From Montifringilla adamsi (taxonomy: Eukaryota > Chordata > Aves > Passeriformes > Passeridae), in contig JAGGNK010006648.1 in assembly GCA_017590115.1 (NCBI GenBank), positions 224,452 to 288,451 of the forward strand: a stretch of DNA of 64,000 nucleotides, in the 5' to 3' direction. The notes under the pieces were generated by a model, which searched no databases, had not been told where the DNA came from, and saw only the letters and a list, made by a program, of their open reading frames with translations. Shown here in pieces: positions 1-11,043 of this stretch (the stretch's first letter is position 1; each line of letters opens with the position of its first letter). The position numbers were made by a program, and so were the translations under genes.

Positions 1-389
1 CAAAGAAAATAAATGGCTCCAGACCAAAATCTTCTTGTCACAGAGACATGAGCCCAAACACCAAAACAAGGAAATAAGCCCAAAACTGCTAAAAGCAAAA
101 TCCTGCCAAAGCTGCAGTACCACCTATGCAGGTTTTGCTACCTCTCTGCTCTTACAGATCATCTCTATGCCTCTGATAGCCACAGAGAATTCCAGACAGG
201 GATTTCACCTTACAGAGTACACTTTGATTCTGGGTTTCACATTATTCCCTGGATGTTCAAGAGAATAAAATCAGAAATCAACACCTGCATTAGCCATCTT
301 TTAGGCTAGGCATGGATGCCACACTTAACACACTGCAGCAGCCTTGAAGACCAAATAGTTACATTTTTAATATTGAGAAAATATGTTAC
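1..389 (-). other. TSPAN9: TSPAN9 intron, partial (downstream of the loop exon)
   Basis: This stretch starts at the GT donor next to position 390 and runs off the window. It is AT-rich, and I recognise no exon, repeat or RNA gene. The remaining loop exons, TM4 and the C-terminal tail must lie beyond position 1. Confidence 0.85.
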
Positions 390-491
390 CTCTGCTTGAA
401 TGATATTCCATGCATTTTTCAGTCCAATATTATTTTCTGAATTGTATAGCTTCATTCCTTCCTTCAAATCCTTCTTTGCACTTTCACTGAC
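390..491 (-). CDS. TSPAN9: TSPAN9 internal exon, start of large extracellular loop
   Basis: This is a 34-codon, phase-0 exon. Read on the minus strand it begins VSESAKKDLKEGMKLY and ends GLKNAWNIIQAE. This is the stretch following TM3 in tetraspanins, the first helix of the large extracellular loop, and it closely matches TSPAN9 as I know it (human has VNENAKKDLKEG and GLKNAWNIIQAE). A canonical acceptor (gtgcag) precedes it and a canonical donor (gtaaca) follows, so both ends are set by splice sites and not by an ATG. The open frame continues a little into both introns, but those extensions are not coding. The CCG motif and further loop cysteines should lie in the next exon, below position 1. 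Tetraspanins organise membrane microdomains with integrins and other partners; TSPAN9 is known from platelets and other tissues. Confidence 0.96.
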
Positions 492-2000
492 CTGCACCAT
501 GTAGAAGATAGAGTAAGTCAATGCACTGCTGTTCAGAGGAAAGGACCAAATGGTACAGACACATATATAGAATGTCCATCTTTTACCTTCTCTCACCACA
601 AACTTAACATTGTAAAAAGCTTCAGGACTCTCACAAATCATTGGGACCTTTAAGCAGCTGCCAAGGCCTAGTCTCTCCCTCAGACTGCAAAACAGTGGGT
701 TAATTCTCTTGAGATAGGAGACCTCTGCTAAAAGTCCATCATACGGTCATCATCTGATTCAAACTAACTGCACATGAACAGCTCCTGTCTGCTGAGCTTG
801 CTGTAACCTTGCCAGAGGCAGCTGCTGGCAATGCCCCACAGCAGCCTCTCCTGCCTTAACCTGTGGCCTCCTTTAATTTGCTAGTATCACAAAACCAGAG
901 TCCTGGCTTCCAAGCCTTAGCAGAGTTATCCTTGCATGGGTTAAGGCAGTCTATAGTGAACAGCCAGTACAAAATCAGTTGAAGAAAGACATTACTGTTT
1001 TTCTCCTTGTGGGTGCAAGCTTGTAGGATTTATGACTTTTAAATGTGCTCTTCCTTCTTTAGAAGACAAAATTGCAGTGCTTAACAGGATATCTGAGATG
1101 TCCCATTTCTTGTATTAATTTCAGTCTGAGCCCAGAGTCCTGGATGCAGGTAGGAATGTACCTTGCCTCTGACAGTAGTGAGTGGGTAGAACAGAAAGGA
1201 TTATGGTCCTGGCATAAAGGTCAACGATTTTATAAGATCTGTTTCATTCCTCTTTTACAACCCAGTCAAAATCAGCAGTTTCACCTCAGCTCCCTGAAAG
1301 TAGCAGGCATCATAACGACAACCTGAGAAGAGATAAAGGTCTGGGGGGAGCTGTTTTAGAATAAGTCTGGACATATTCATACTGTAAGGTTCTGCCCTGC
1401 GTTTAGCAGAGGTCTCCAGTTCCCCAGTCACTTTTGCAGTGTTTTGTATCTGATGGGCCAGCCAGTTGTGCCTACGTCGCTTAGTCACTCTGAGATAGCA
1501 GATTCCTACAGATGGGCTTTATGAGAAACTATCTCTTCATCCATTCTGCACTCATGCTAAACTCTCTGGGACTGCCCAGTCAAGTGAGACAACTGGTGGC
1601 ATTTGGAATAACCTGTGAATATCTCATGCCTCTCTCCTCCAGTCCTGTTCCAAAGGTTGGTCCTAAGAAGCTACAAGGTTTTAAGCAGGACCTTCCACAA
1701 CCCAGGACTACAAGATGATCAGCTTCTTGCAGACATCAAACATGCTGAAGGCTATCTAAGATTTCAGGACAAGATGAAAAGGGAGGCTCTGGACCATGTA
1801 TTTCAGGGATTTGTCCTGCTTGTTCTCCTCATCACTTCCTCCTCCCCTTTCAGAAGCAGCTTACAATAACAGCCAAAATTTCAAGGTTAAACCTTCACTG
1901 AAATGAAGATCCAGGAGAACTTACATACTTTAATCAAACAAAAGGTAAACCTGGTTATATGCTAGTAAAGATACTTAATCAATATGGCATATTTGCTTAC
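492..2000 (-). other. TSPAN9: TSPAN9 intron between TM3 exon and loop exon
   Basis: This is a 1509-bp intron bounded by gtaagc (donor side, at 2000) and gcag (acceptor side, at 492). I see no recognisable repeat or additional exon in it. Short open frames here lack any protein similarity I can recognise. Confidence 0.9.
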
Positions 2001-2075
2001 CTTGTCCATATAAACAAAGAATAAAATGACTAATATCAGCTCTGCCAGGAGAATTATCAGCAAAACGATGAAAAA
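2001..2075 (-). CDS. TSPAN9: TSPAN9 internal exon, third transmembrane segment
   Basis: This is a 25-codon, phase-0 exon too short to stand out as an open frame. On the minus strand it reads FFIVLLIILLAELI followed by LVILFFVYMDK, a hydrophobic TM3 with the single buried glutamate typical of tetraspanins. It is flanked by an acceptor (ttcttctag) and a donor (gtaagc). A 75-bp exon for TM3 is the usual tetraspanin arrangement. It joins in frame to the 64-codon exon upstream (ending CLLLS) and the 34-codon exon downstream (starting VSESAKK). The residues match TSPAN9 better than its closest paralogue TSPAN4, which differs clearly in this segment. No disruption is seen. Confidence 0.96.
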
Positions 2076-3628
2076 CTAGAAGAAAGAAAAAAGAGATAGT
2101 GTATACACGCTTGCCAAGTAGAGAGCAAACCTGGAGCTGCTAGAAACTATGAATATGATAGGCTTACTACCAGTTTGAAGGTTTCAGTCCTGGGAGTCTC
2201 TTTCCTCCACACAGACTACAGGACAGATGCTAAATCCCTTAGCGCAAAGATGAATGTGACGTGCCTCAGGAATGATTCCCTAGCAGATGGGCTTGAACCA
2301 CATGTGACTGTGGAATAGTCATCATATTACTCAGCACTTCTATTCCCAGCTCTGTAGCTGAAATCCCTCTCTCTGCAGAGGCATCCCAAATGTGAATTCT
2401 ACTTGTTTCTCACTACTTTTCAGGCCCAGTAGGCATTTATTTTCATGCCTTTATGCCTTACAGACTCCAGACAGGCATGGCACATGACCCCTAGACACTG
2501 GAGAAGAAGCAGTATGGAGCAGAGCTAGCTCTTCAATTGGAAACTCATGACAGTCATGATAGTATAAAATTACTTTTGCAGAACCTCTTACGGATATAAA
2601 ATCTTTTTTAAAAAATTAACCTGTTATTCCAGTTAGTGTGGATCAGTCACGTGGACTTCAATACTAATCTCTGATTTCCTAGCTGTACAACACACAAAAC
2701 CAAGCAATCAGATAGCAAAAAACTAGATGCATATTTTGCCTCCAGTTTAATTCTCTGAGGCGGTTTAAGGAATTCTGCCCAGCTGTTCCCCAGCATCATA
2801 TAAGAGAGAGTTTTGCACAAGGAAAATATGCTCCTTAATGTCACAGCATCTGGATTTGTAAGCTGTGACTGAATTGGAACCCATCTGCCTTGGAAGCCCT
2901 CCTCCCACCTTCTGCCACAACACCCCTCTCCTTGCAGGGGGGTTCTCCTCTCCCTAGGATTTTTTTTGGAGGGGGATATTTATATGTTGGGGGTATTATT
3001 TATTCCCCCATATAACCTCCCATCATTAGTCAGGGAAGCTAATGATGAAACCTCCTGGGTTTATGCAAGAAGATTCACACTGTGTCTTCTGAGATGGGTT
3101 CCCAACCTCTGTGCTTCAGTGCTGCTCAGAGACTTTCAAGGGCCAGACTATTTATTTTTTTACTGATAAGGCCTGGCAGAGACCTTGACTTCTTAACTTT
3201 GGCTCAGATGGTTTCCACCATCCTCTGACAAAGGCCTTAGATAAGGGGAATGTAGAAAATAGCCATGAGAGGCTTTGAGCAGCTCTGTGCCTAAAATTTT
3301 TTTTAGTCAATCCTTCCAAAAAACATTTCCAGAAGGGCTATCTAGGTTGATCCTACAGTTCATGCTTAACCATTCAGAAGTGACTGATAGCAATTTGCTT
3401 TGCTGCCTAACACATTAGGGCCCATAGTAACAAGGACACATTTGCTAATACACCATTGACATGACTGTGACCAAAGCTGTGGGATGTCACACTGCAAGCC
3501 TACAGAAGACTGAAAGCCAAGGGCAATGTCACAGTGAGCCACAAGACTATTTTGCACAGGTAATTCAAATAAAATAATAACAAGGCAACAGCTACTGTTC
3601 TTAGTGGAAAGGAGTATTGATGTCTTAC
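2076..3628 (-). other. TSPAN9: TSPAN9 intron between TM2 exon and TM3 exon
   Basis: This is a 1553-bp intron with a GT donor beside 3628 and a pyrimidine-rich acceptor (ttcttctag) beside 2076. It contains short homopolymer runs (for example near 2960 and 3298) but no repeat family or exon that I recognise. Confidence 0.9.
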
Positions 3629-3820
3629 GCTCAACAGCAGGCACTTGTTTTCCTTGATAGCACCTAGGCAGCCCAGGAAGCCGGTCACCATGATCACTGT
3701 GCCAATGGCAATGACTAAGTTGGCAGCTGAAAGCGATGGGAAGCTTGGAGAAAATGTGGCAAAGTTCCCTTGTGACACTGACAGCCAGATGCCCACGCCC
3801 AGCAGACCACAGCCACATAA
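3629..3820 (-). CDS. TSPAN9: TSPAN9 internal exon, TM1 end, small loop and TM2
   Basis: This is a 64-codon, phase-0 exon. On the minus strand it starts LCGCGLLGVGIWLSVSQG, the end of TM1 and start of the small extracellular loop. It continues through FATFSPSFPSLSAANL and TM2 (VIAIGTVIMVTGFLG) to the cytoplasmic turn CLGAIKENKCLLLS. The GCLGA-ENKCLLL pattern is a tetraspanin family signature, and the loop sequence SQGNFATFSPSFPSL identifies TSPAN9. The acceptor is tttgcag and the donor is gtaaga. The preceding coding exon should supply the initiator and first about 21 residues; I looked for it on the minus strand up to 64000 and did not find it. Longer open frames overlapping this exon are read-through into introns. 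Confidence 0.97.
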
Positions 3821-6800
3821 CTGCAAAGAGACAAACAAAAGAAAGGTTTCACTGTTAACAGAAATGTCACTGTCTCCTTCCCCCAAAACTCTGAAAAGAA
3901 ATAATTCCACAAGCAAGTTGTCAGGTAAATGTTCTGCAGTAATGCTCTCAGTGGCTTGATGCTGAAACAAAGTGAAATTAAATGTTTGTACTTAGACTTG
4001 CTCATGTCACCTGTACGTATAATTCTATTTAAAAGCCACTGGATGGCAGAATTCTCTTCTGAGAGACTTAGCACATTAAACCAGGGCTACCCATTGATGT
4101 CCTAACAGCAACCCAATGCAATTTTTCTCTATGAAAATAAAAAAAATATTTGAAGGAGTACTCCATTGCACTTATTTGTGCAGTCATCTGCAATGTCTCA
4201 GCGTACTCAGCCCTGTATTGTCTCATCCTACGGGAGGCAAGGAAGTCCTGAAGACATTTACAATCAAAAGCATAATTTCAGTAAATATTTGTCATAAAAT
4301 GCCCGGTCACAGTAGCCAGGCTGGGTTTTAGTACAAGTTCTCACAGCTTTAGTGTTGATAGCCAGTGATCACAAAATGTCACCAAAATCAGATTTCTAGA
4401 TACATTATCTACAGGAAGCTCAAACCTTATGCAAGATGCTCACAGGCATTCCCAAGGGAAGCAGAGTAACACATGTGCGGGGTTACACAGAGGAAACATT
4501 CAGGATTCTTGTAAGGAGACTGGGAAGCACCTCTTCTTCCAAAACTCAAGACACAGTAACTCCACAGAGTGGCTGGGGAGTTTTGCATCACCAGGTGTGG
4601 ATAAATGTCACAACATCTGTGTCCTATAACAGAGCTGGATACAGCTGCAACAGGAGTATGTGTAGTGGGAGAAAGTCAAACACCAGCTATCCCTATGAAA
4701 AGACTGGTACAAAACATACACACAAGCATGTGGCAGGAGAGAACTTTTGTCTTTTCCCTCAAATTCGTCCTCTCCACTCAATAAGCTTGAATTGATTTCT
4801 CATTGCCTCTCATGGCATGTCAGCAAGGTCAGTGTGAACTTGGAGTAGTAAAGAGCTGTGGGGGGATGCAAAACAGAAGCCTCCTGATCATATTCTGCTG
4901 CAGGACCCCGTGGACATGGCCACAGGTTCAAACTGTCTGCAGCTCATGGAATCAGCCACCCTATTGCTCCTGCTTTAAATTTCATCTACTCTGTCCTTGA
5001 ATTGCTGCAGTTTTGGTGCCTCAAGCTCACTCAGGAATCCACCCTGTGGTTCAGCTGTTTCCACCGTTAGATGAGAACTGGAGGCAGGGGCTGAGAGCTT
5101 AATGGTTCAGGAGGTCAGGAACAGCTCTCACCACACAACATTCATTTAAAGTATTAAATGGCATTTCTAAGCTGCCAGGGCTGCCATTGCCATCAGCTGA
5201 TGGCACTTTAATCAATGACTTCATGACAGTCCATGGACAAGTCTGTAGATGTTTCCAAAGAAGTTTCTACTGAAGACCAAAGTTGTTCAGTGTAACTTTC
5301 CATCAGATCCTGAATTCACACTTTAAAGGTCATTCACAAATGTGTTCCTTGGACTTTCATACTCTTATTAAGTTCAGCAATCACAGCCTTAGCTCAAGTG
5401 TTTTGAAAGAGTGCAATGAATTCTGGAATGATTAGGCCAAAAGCAATAGATCACTGCAGACAAACAAGGTGGTGGTAAGAGCAAGCTCAGGGAAAAAAGC
5501 TTACAGACGAAGGACAAGTAGAGGACAAAAAGGGGTACATGTGATTAATACAAAGCTCAGCCCATAAAGAATGACACCTCAGAATCCAGCACCAATTATG
5601 AGATCGTAGCAAAAGAAATAGAAGAAAGAAGTCCTAGGTAGCATCTCTTTCCCATTTGGAAAAATCCTGCAGCACAATCCTTGAAAGAGATTTGGTCTAG
5701 AAGAGAAAGGTGGCTAGGAGATAACTCCAGAAGGTTCATGTTTATGTTTACTCAGAAAAAGTTAGAAGCACCTAATTGCTTAAATGAGGAAAGGTAGAGT
5801 AACGCTGAAAGTTCAGATTACATAAAACATCAGGTAATGGAGGGGCTGTTAAAGATTGATCTATGCAATTGGGATTCTCTAGTACCTGAAGAGTAAAAAG
5901 ACAGATTTGATAAAAGACATGACAACCTAAAAATTTCCACAAGGTGGCATCCCATACCAAATAGCACTAAAAGTTTAAGACAAATTTCACACTTCTCTCC
6001 ACAGCTCCTTGATTTTTGTGCTTTCTTCTCTGTTTTCCTCTCTGCCATTCTACTGCATAGCAGTACTGCTGAAGCTAAAATTTATGCTTTAAACTTCAGG
6101 TCCCATGACAAATGCTTTTTTTCACTTGTGCTTCTTTAAAAAATCCCAAATAATTCCACTGACATGGGACTTAATTGCATACAACCATACCAACCAAAGC
6201 TGGCTAGGATTCTAGCAATAAAATACCTTTCACTGACACTTTATTCTATACCAGTCTCATTTTTTATACAATGGGAACACTACAAAAATGCTCTGACAAC
6301 TATTTATTCTCACAGGATCCACCTCTTTCTGTTAGGAACAACTGAACCCTGGAGTGTGAAAGCAGCAAGAATATATCAAGTCATCTTATTAATTCCTTTT
6401 TCAGCATATAATTAAATAATATATGCTGCTTGGTATTTAATTGGGTGAGAGTGATAGCACTGACATTCCTTCTCCAGAGAAATGGTTCAACAGAGTAATA
6501 AATTTCAGTGGATTTTTCTTCTCAAAAAATGTTGGCTCGTTTCCCTCTCATGATTAGAAATCATCATCCTCTAGGCAACCATCAAATCTCTCCTTCCCCT
6601 GCTGTTTATGTCACTGCAGAACACTATCATAAAGTCAGTCACTTTTACTTATAGGGCAATTTATCCAAGATATGGTACACATATTTTGAGCTTAAAAGCA
6701 AAAGGAACACCAGTGTTCCTCACAGGTTCTCCCACACTTTGAATTCTCTTCACTACCTCAGTGCCTATCTGTGTTCATCGCTGTATCCAGAAAACATAAA

Positions 6801-9512
6801 GTATTCCAGGAAACATTAAGAGTCTCAAATGCTTCGAGGGAAATTAGAACTCCAGATAAACTTGGAGAGAAAGAAACCCCAAAACAAGCCTTTCCCTGAC
6901 TAGTGCCATCACCAGGACAGGAGAGGAGCTCCTTCATTTTATTCAGCATTTTTAAGCATTATGTGAACTAATACAATACAAACTTTCACAATAAAGCGCC
7001 ATACCCAGGTTTAGCTGCCTTAACCATAAAAAAGATACAGGAAGAGTTTACAAGACCCAGGAAAGGACAACACAGATGGTCAGATGCATGCCAAGACTGA
7101 CATATTGTACAGAAGGAGATTGTGCACAGGATTATCTAGCCTGGGAGGAATTATTAGACAGGATGTGGATGAAATGTTCACAACTCTAGAGGTCAGTCAG
7201 AAAACCCAACAGCCTGTGTCTCAGTCCTTTCCAATAACAGGAACAAGGGGAATATTAGCAAGTATTTATAGTACATTTTGCTTCACATAATTGAGAAGTA
7301 AATTCATTAATTACGCCACAAGCATTGTGCCCACAATTGTCAGTAAGGGCTAAATAATTTTTTATATTGGTAATAGCATTTGTGGTTTCTTAGCATGTAC
7401 ACAAATAATGACATTTCATGCTTCTCAGAGTAAGATCATGTATGCAGAATAAAGCAAAACTACCAAGCAGCAACAAGCTGGGGTAAGGAAGGGGTAGGAA
7501 ATGCCATTCTGGAAATGTTTATTAATTGAATAATATTGATAGATTTGCCCTTGAAGTCACCAAACAGAATCAGAAAAAGGAAACTGATAAGGAAGGCACT
7601 ACCAAGAGGAAAAGGGATGAGGCCATAATCTTGTTGACTTTTGCAGTTTTTCCATCCCATGCAAAGAATGCTTGATGGAAAAGATGCACAAATAGGTGTG
7701 TGAGAGAGAAAGAGTTTGTTCTTGACATCACATCTTCTAGTGCTGCTTAAACACCAGGAGAGCTCTTAACACACTTGGAAAAGAACAGAGACATTTAGAA
7801 ACCAAACAATGAGAGACAACCACAAGGGACAAAAAGAAGCGTCTCAGTTTTTACTCCACCTCAAATAACATGCCCATGGCCATCTGTGGCCCAGTTACAG
7901 AGAACAGGAAGCTCCTCACCTTCCTCTGTGCTGTGTTAAAACAGGAGATCTTGCCTGAAGCAAAAATGATACAATGAAAAATACACACTACAGCTTATAT
8001 ATGGCCCCATAAAATGGCAAAAAGCACAGGAGGTTTGTTACAAGGAAATACTGACAGCATGACTGCAAAAAAACTGTCAGAGCTGGGAACTGATTTCAGG
8101 ACAACTGCAGTGACAAAAAGACACTCTGAATTAGGTTTTGACAACTTCTGTTGAAACAGAAAGTCAGCAGGAAGATGACCTGCACCAAAAGAACAAGGAT
8201 GAAGAAGCCACGAGGACAAGCAGAATGCACCACCAAAGTCTAGCACAGAAAGTTTTTCAGAATCCAAGTGGCTCTTAAAACCCTCTCCTTTGTTTGGGTC
8301 TGCAACACTTTGGAAAAACTGCCAGTAATATTATTCTTCTGCTTGGTAATTTCTACAAGATAAAGGTGACCTGTATCAGGTCTTCTTGTCAAGACGGAGA
8401 GATTTTCCACCATTTCTCTAACTGACTCTCAGACCAGTGAGTGTGCAGATGAGATAAGGAAAACAATGGCCCTTATGAAACAGCAAAGTCTTCTCACTCT
8501 GATCCCGGGGTTTGAGGGTTTTTGTGTGTTTTGTGGAGGTGGGTTTTTGAGTATTTCCCCCTCTCCTTCATTTATGGTATCTTTGTATAACTGTTCTGGA
8601 AAGAGTCAGGGATGAGAACTACACCACTTCAAAACACACTCCAGAACAGAGATTCTGCAAATTAAGTTTTTGGATGCCAACTGCCAACTCTGCATTTGGG
8701 TGGTTAAACCATCTCTGGAAAGGGCTGGTGCTTAAAGGAGATTTTCAGGTAAGATTAGATAAATTTTCCTGCACTGTCTAGATAATCCACAGGATTAATC
8801 AAAACTGGGACTTAACAGTTGACAATCTCAGAGGTCTCTTGCAAAGCAAGATCATCTTCTAAATACGATCTGAAGTACTGCAAGGACACCAAAACCTGAG
8901 AAGTTCTTCAGCCATATACTAGAAAATTAAAGTATAGAAGTAGGTGAACATACTCAAATAAAACCTACTTAGTGCTACTGCCAGAGCAATGTGGCAGATT
9001 TAAACTCCTCTACAACATTCCTAAGAACTGAGCATTGATGGAAGACAAGGGAATCATTTTGATGTCTTCTTTGAGACTAGTTCTGTAACAGCTGTACTGA
9101 CAGCCTGTGTGTAATAGAAGGTACAGAGCTGGAATTTGTGCAAATGCTGAGTTTCCTTAATCCATCTGCCAGAGAAAGCATTTATTATCTTCCTAGAGTC
9201 ATTCCCCCAAGCAGTACTCCTGGGATGGTCCTGACAAACTCAAGGCATCAAGGCACTGTGATCTTCTGTGGGGCAAGAAGAGGGAGAGCTATCCTGAGAA
9301 GCATTAAATTCTGACACTTTTATCCATCTCTGTTTTTGAAATGTGTCCCAGAAGCCTTAAGCTTTGGCTTGGATGCTCTTCCCTGGTCACTCTGGAGTCT
9401 TCAATAAAGGATGTATTCTGTAAAAGGAAGTTGTAAGACCTGGGTTTGCTTGGTTTGTCAAGGACATCTTAAATTTCTCTTTATTCAGTTGAAGGACAGC
9501 TCAGATACTTCT
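3821..9512. other. intronic stretch without recognised feature
   Basis: The sequence is AT-rich and single-copy in appearance. I recognise no coding exon, RNA gene or confident repeat. The segment at about 7060-7210 has a faint LINE-like flavour (ggaaaggacaacacagatgg, later gattatctagcctggga) but is too diverged to call. Confidence 0.5.
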
Positions 9513-9718
9513 GGCTGTACTTTAGGAGAAACTTTCACTGAGAAATTAGTACAGCACTGGAAGAAGTTACCAAAAAGGTGTCAAAATCTCCAGTCACAGA
9601 GGTTTTCAGTGCTTTGCTACAGGCAGTCATGGTTGACCTGAGCTAGCACTAGCAGCGGCACCACTTGGTATGACTTGAAGAGATTCCCGTCAAGCAACAT
9701 TTCTGTGATTTTATAATT
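9513..9718 (+). mobile_element. old CR1 LINE 3' fragment
   Basis: The segment contains a degraded match to the end of CR1 ORF2: a CAGCACTGGAAGAAGTTACC-like stretch corresponding to the HW-LP motif, then a bioinformatically weak GTCACAGAGGTTTTCAGTGC segment (the 'SPSLEVFK' region). A stop follows, then a short 3' UTR ending in tttctgtgattttataatt, which resembles the CR1 tail. It is 5'-truncated and broken by substitutions. Boundaries are approximate, and the match is from memory of CR1 consensus patterns. Confidence 0.65.
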
Positions 9719-10164
9719 TCCTCAGTTACCATGTTCTTCCTAATTTGTGAAAAATACAAAACCATGTCATTTCTAATCAACACATGAAATCTCTTTCCTG
9801 TGGAAGCCCTATGGGGAGAGCTCTCTTGCCAAGCTGGGGAATCAGCACACTTGTGTGTGCGTCTCCAATGCCTGCACATGTTATGGCAGGGAGTTGCCAT
9901 TTTGTTTACATTTAACAAATGCTGCCATTCCGTGATTGGCTAAACACAGTTGTAAAAGGGACAGAACATTCTTTAGTAAGAGCTAATGGAATAAATAATT
10001 CAAGTGTAAATACAAACAACAGTAAAAGGCTGTTTTGTTGTCCCCCACTTTATCAGACTCCAGAACAAGCCCTGACGTGTCTGAAGTGGAGGAAGACTTG
10101 AAGAAGATGGAAGGGGAACAAAAGGATAATGGACTAGACATGCTGAGATGTGCCTAAGGGTTAC

Positions 10165-11043
10165 AGACCCTGCCTACTGGGCAAATGCTGTTTAACCTCT
10201 TCATTAATGACCTGGATGTTGGGACAGATGAAGTTTGTAGATAAACTCGAGTGGCTGACACAGCAGATGGCAGAGCTGCCCCTCACAGAGACCTGGACTG
10301 GATGAAGAAACAGGCAGAGAGGACGTCTGAGAAAGTTCAACAAGGTGGAATGCAGAGTCCTGCACCTTGTGCACCAGGACACACCAAGGGCTGAGAGGCT
10401 GGGAAGCAGCTCTCCAGCAGAGGGCCTGGAGTCCTGGTAGACAACAAGCTGATCAGAAGCCAGCAATGCAACCTCAAAGCAAAGAAGGCCTACAGCACCC
10501 AGGGCTGCACTAGGAAGAATGTGTCTGGCATTTTGAGTGCTATCCTTTCCGCCTACTCAACACCAGTGAATCCAGCACAACCGGAATGCTGTGTCCAGTT
10601 CTGGGCTCCCCAATACAAGACAGACATTGGTAATTACCAGGAAGGGAAAGGAGCCTCTTTCCTGAGGCTGAAAAGGCTGGGACTGCTTGTCCTCAAGAAG
10701 AGGAGCCTCAGGGGGATCTTGTGGATCTGTATAAATACCTGATAAAAGGCACTGAAGAACAGGGAGCTGCTCTCCTATTCAGAGTGCTCAGTGACAGGAC
10801 AAGATGACCACAAATTAAGGCACAAAATTTGATGCAAGACCTGCAAGGGGGACCAAACACTGAAGTAATGTTTCCAGAGAGGCTGAGGAGCTTCCATCTG
10901 TGGAGATATTCCAAACCTGACTAGACACTCTACAGTCTGTCTGTAGACTAGAGAGTCTCTGTTCTAGCTGACTCTGCTCAAGCAAGGGACAGCAGATATG
11001 ACCTCAACATGTCCCTTCCTAGCTCTTCCATTATTCTGTTAGG
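10165..11043 (+). mobile_element. CR1 LINE fragment, reverse transcriptase C-terminus to 3' end
   Basis: This is a 5'-truncated CR1 copy in the plus orientation, antisense to TSPAN9. Landmarks run in the CR1 order. There is a TTTAACCTCTTCATTAATGA stretch (the LFNIFINDL region) and a broken FADDTKL-like part. These are followed by GTTCAACAAGGTGGAATGCAG (FNKGKC), GACAACAAGCTGATCAG, GTGTCCAGTTCTGGGCTCCC (CVQFWAPQ) and CCTCAAGAAGAGGAGCCTCA. The 3' UTR ends in attattctgtt. Several frameshifts and stops make ORF2 non-functional. An open stretch in the other strand (about 10466-10161) is a shadow of this element. Confidence 0.88.

Noticed and set aside
306..641. 111-codon minus-strand frame
   Set aside because: It is the TSPAN9 exon 491-390 with read-through into both introns; the start codon used is intronic.
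3366..4074. Minus-strand frames of 119-156 codons overlapping the TSPAN9 exon
   Set aside because: Only 3820-3629 is exon. The rest is read-through or an alternative frame over intron, contradicted by splice sites.
10161..10914. Short minus and plus frames of 66-101 codons
   Set aside because: They are shadows inside a CR1 copy on the plus strand.
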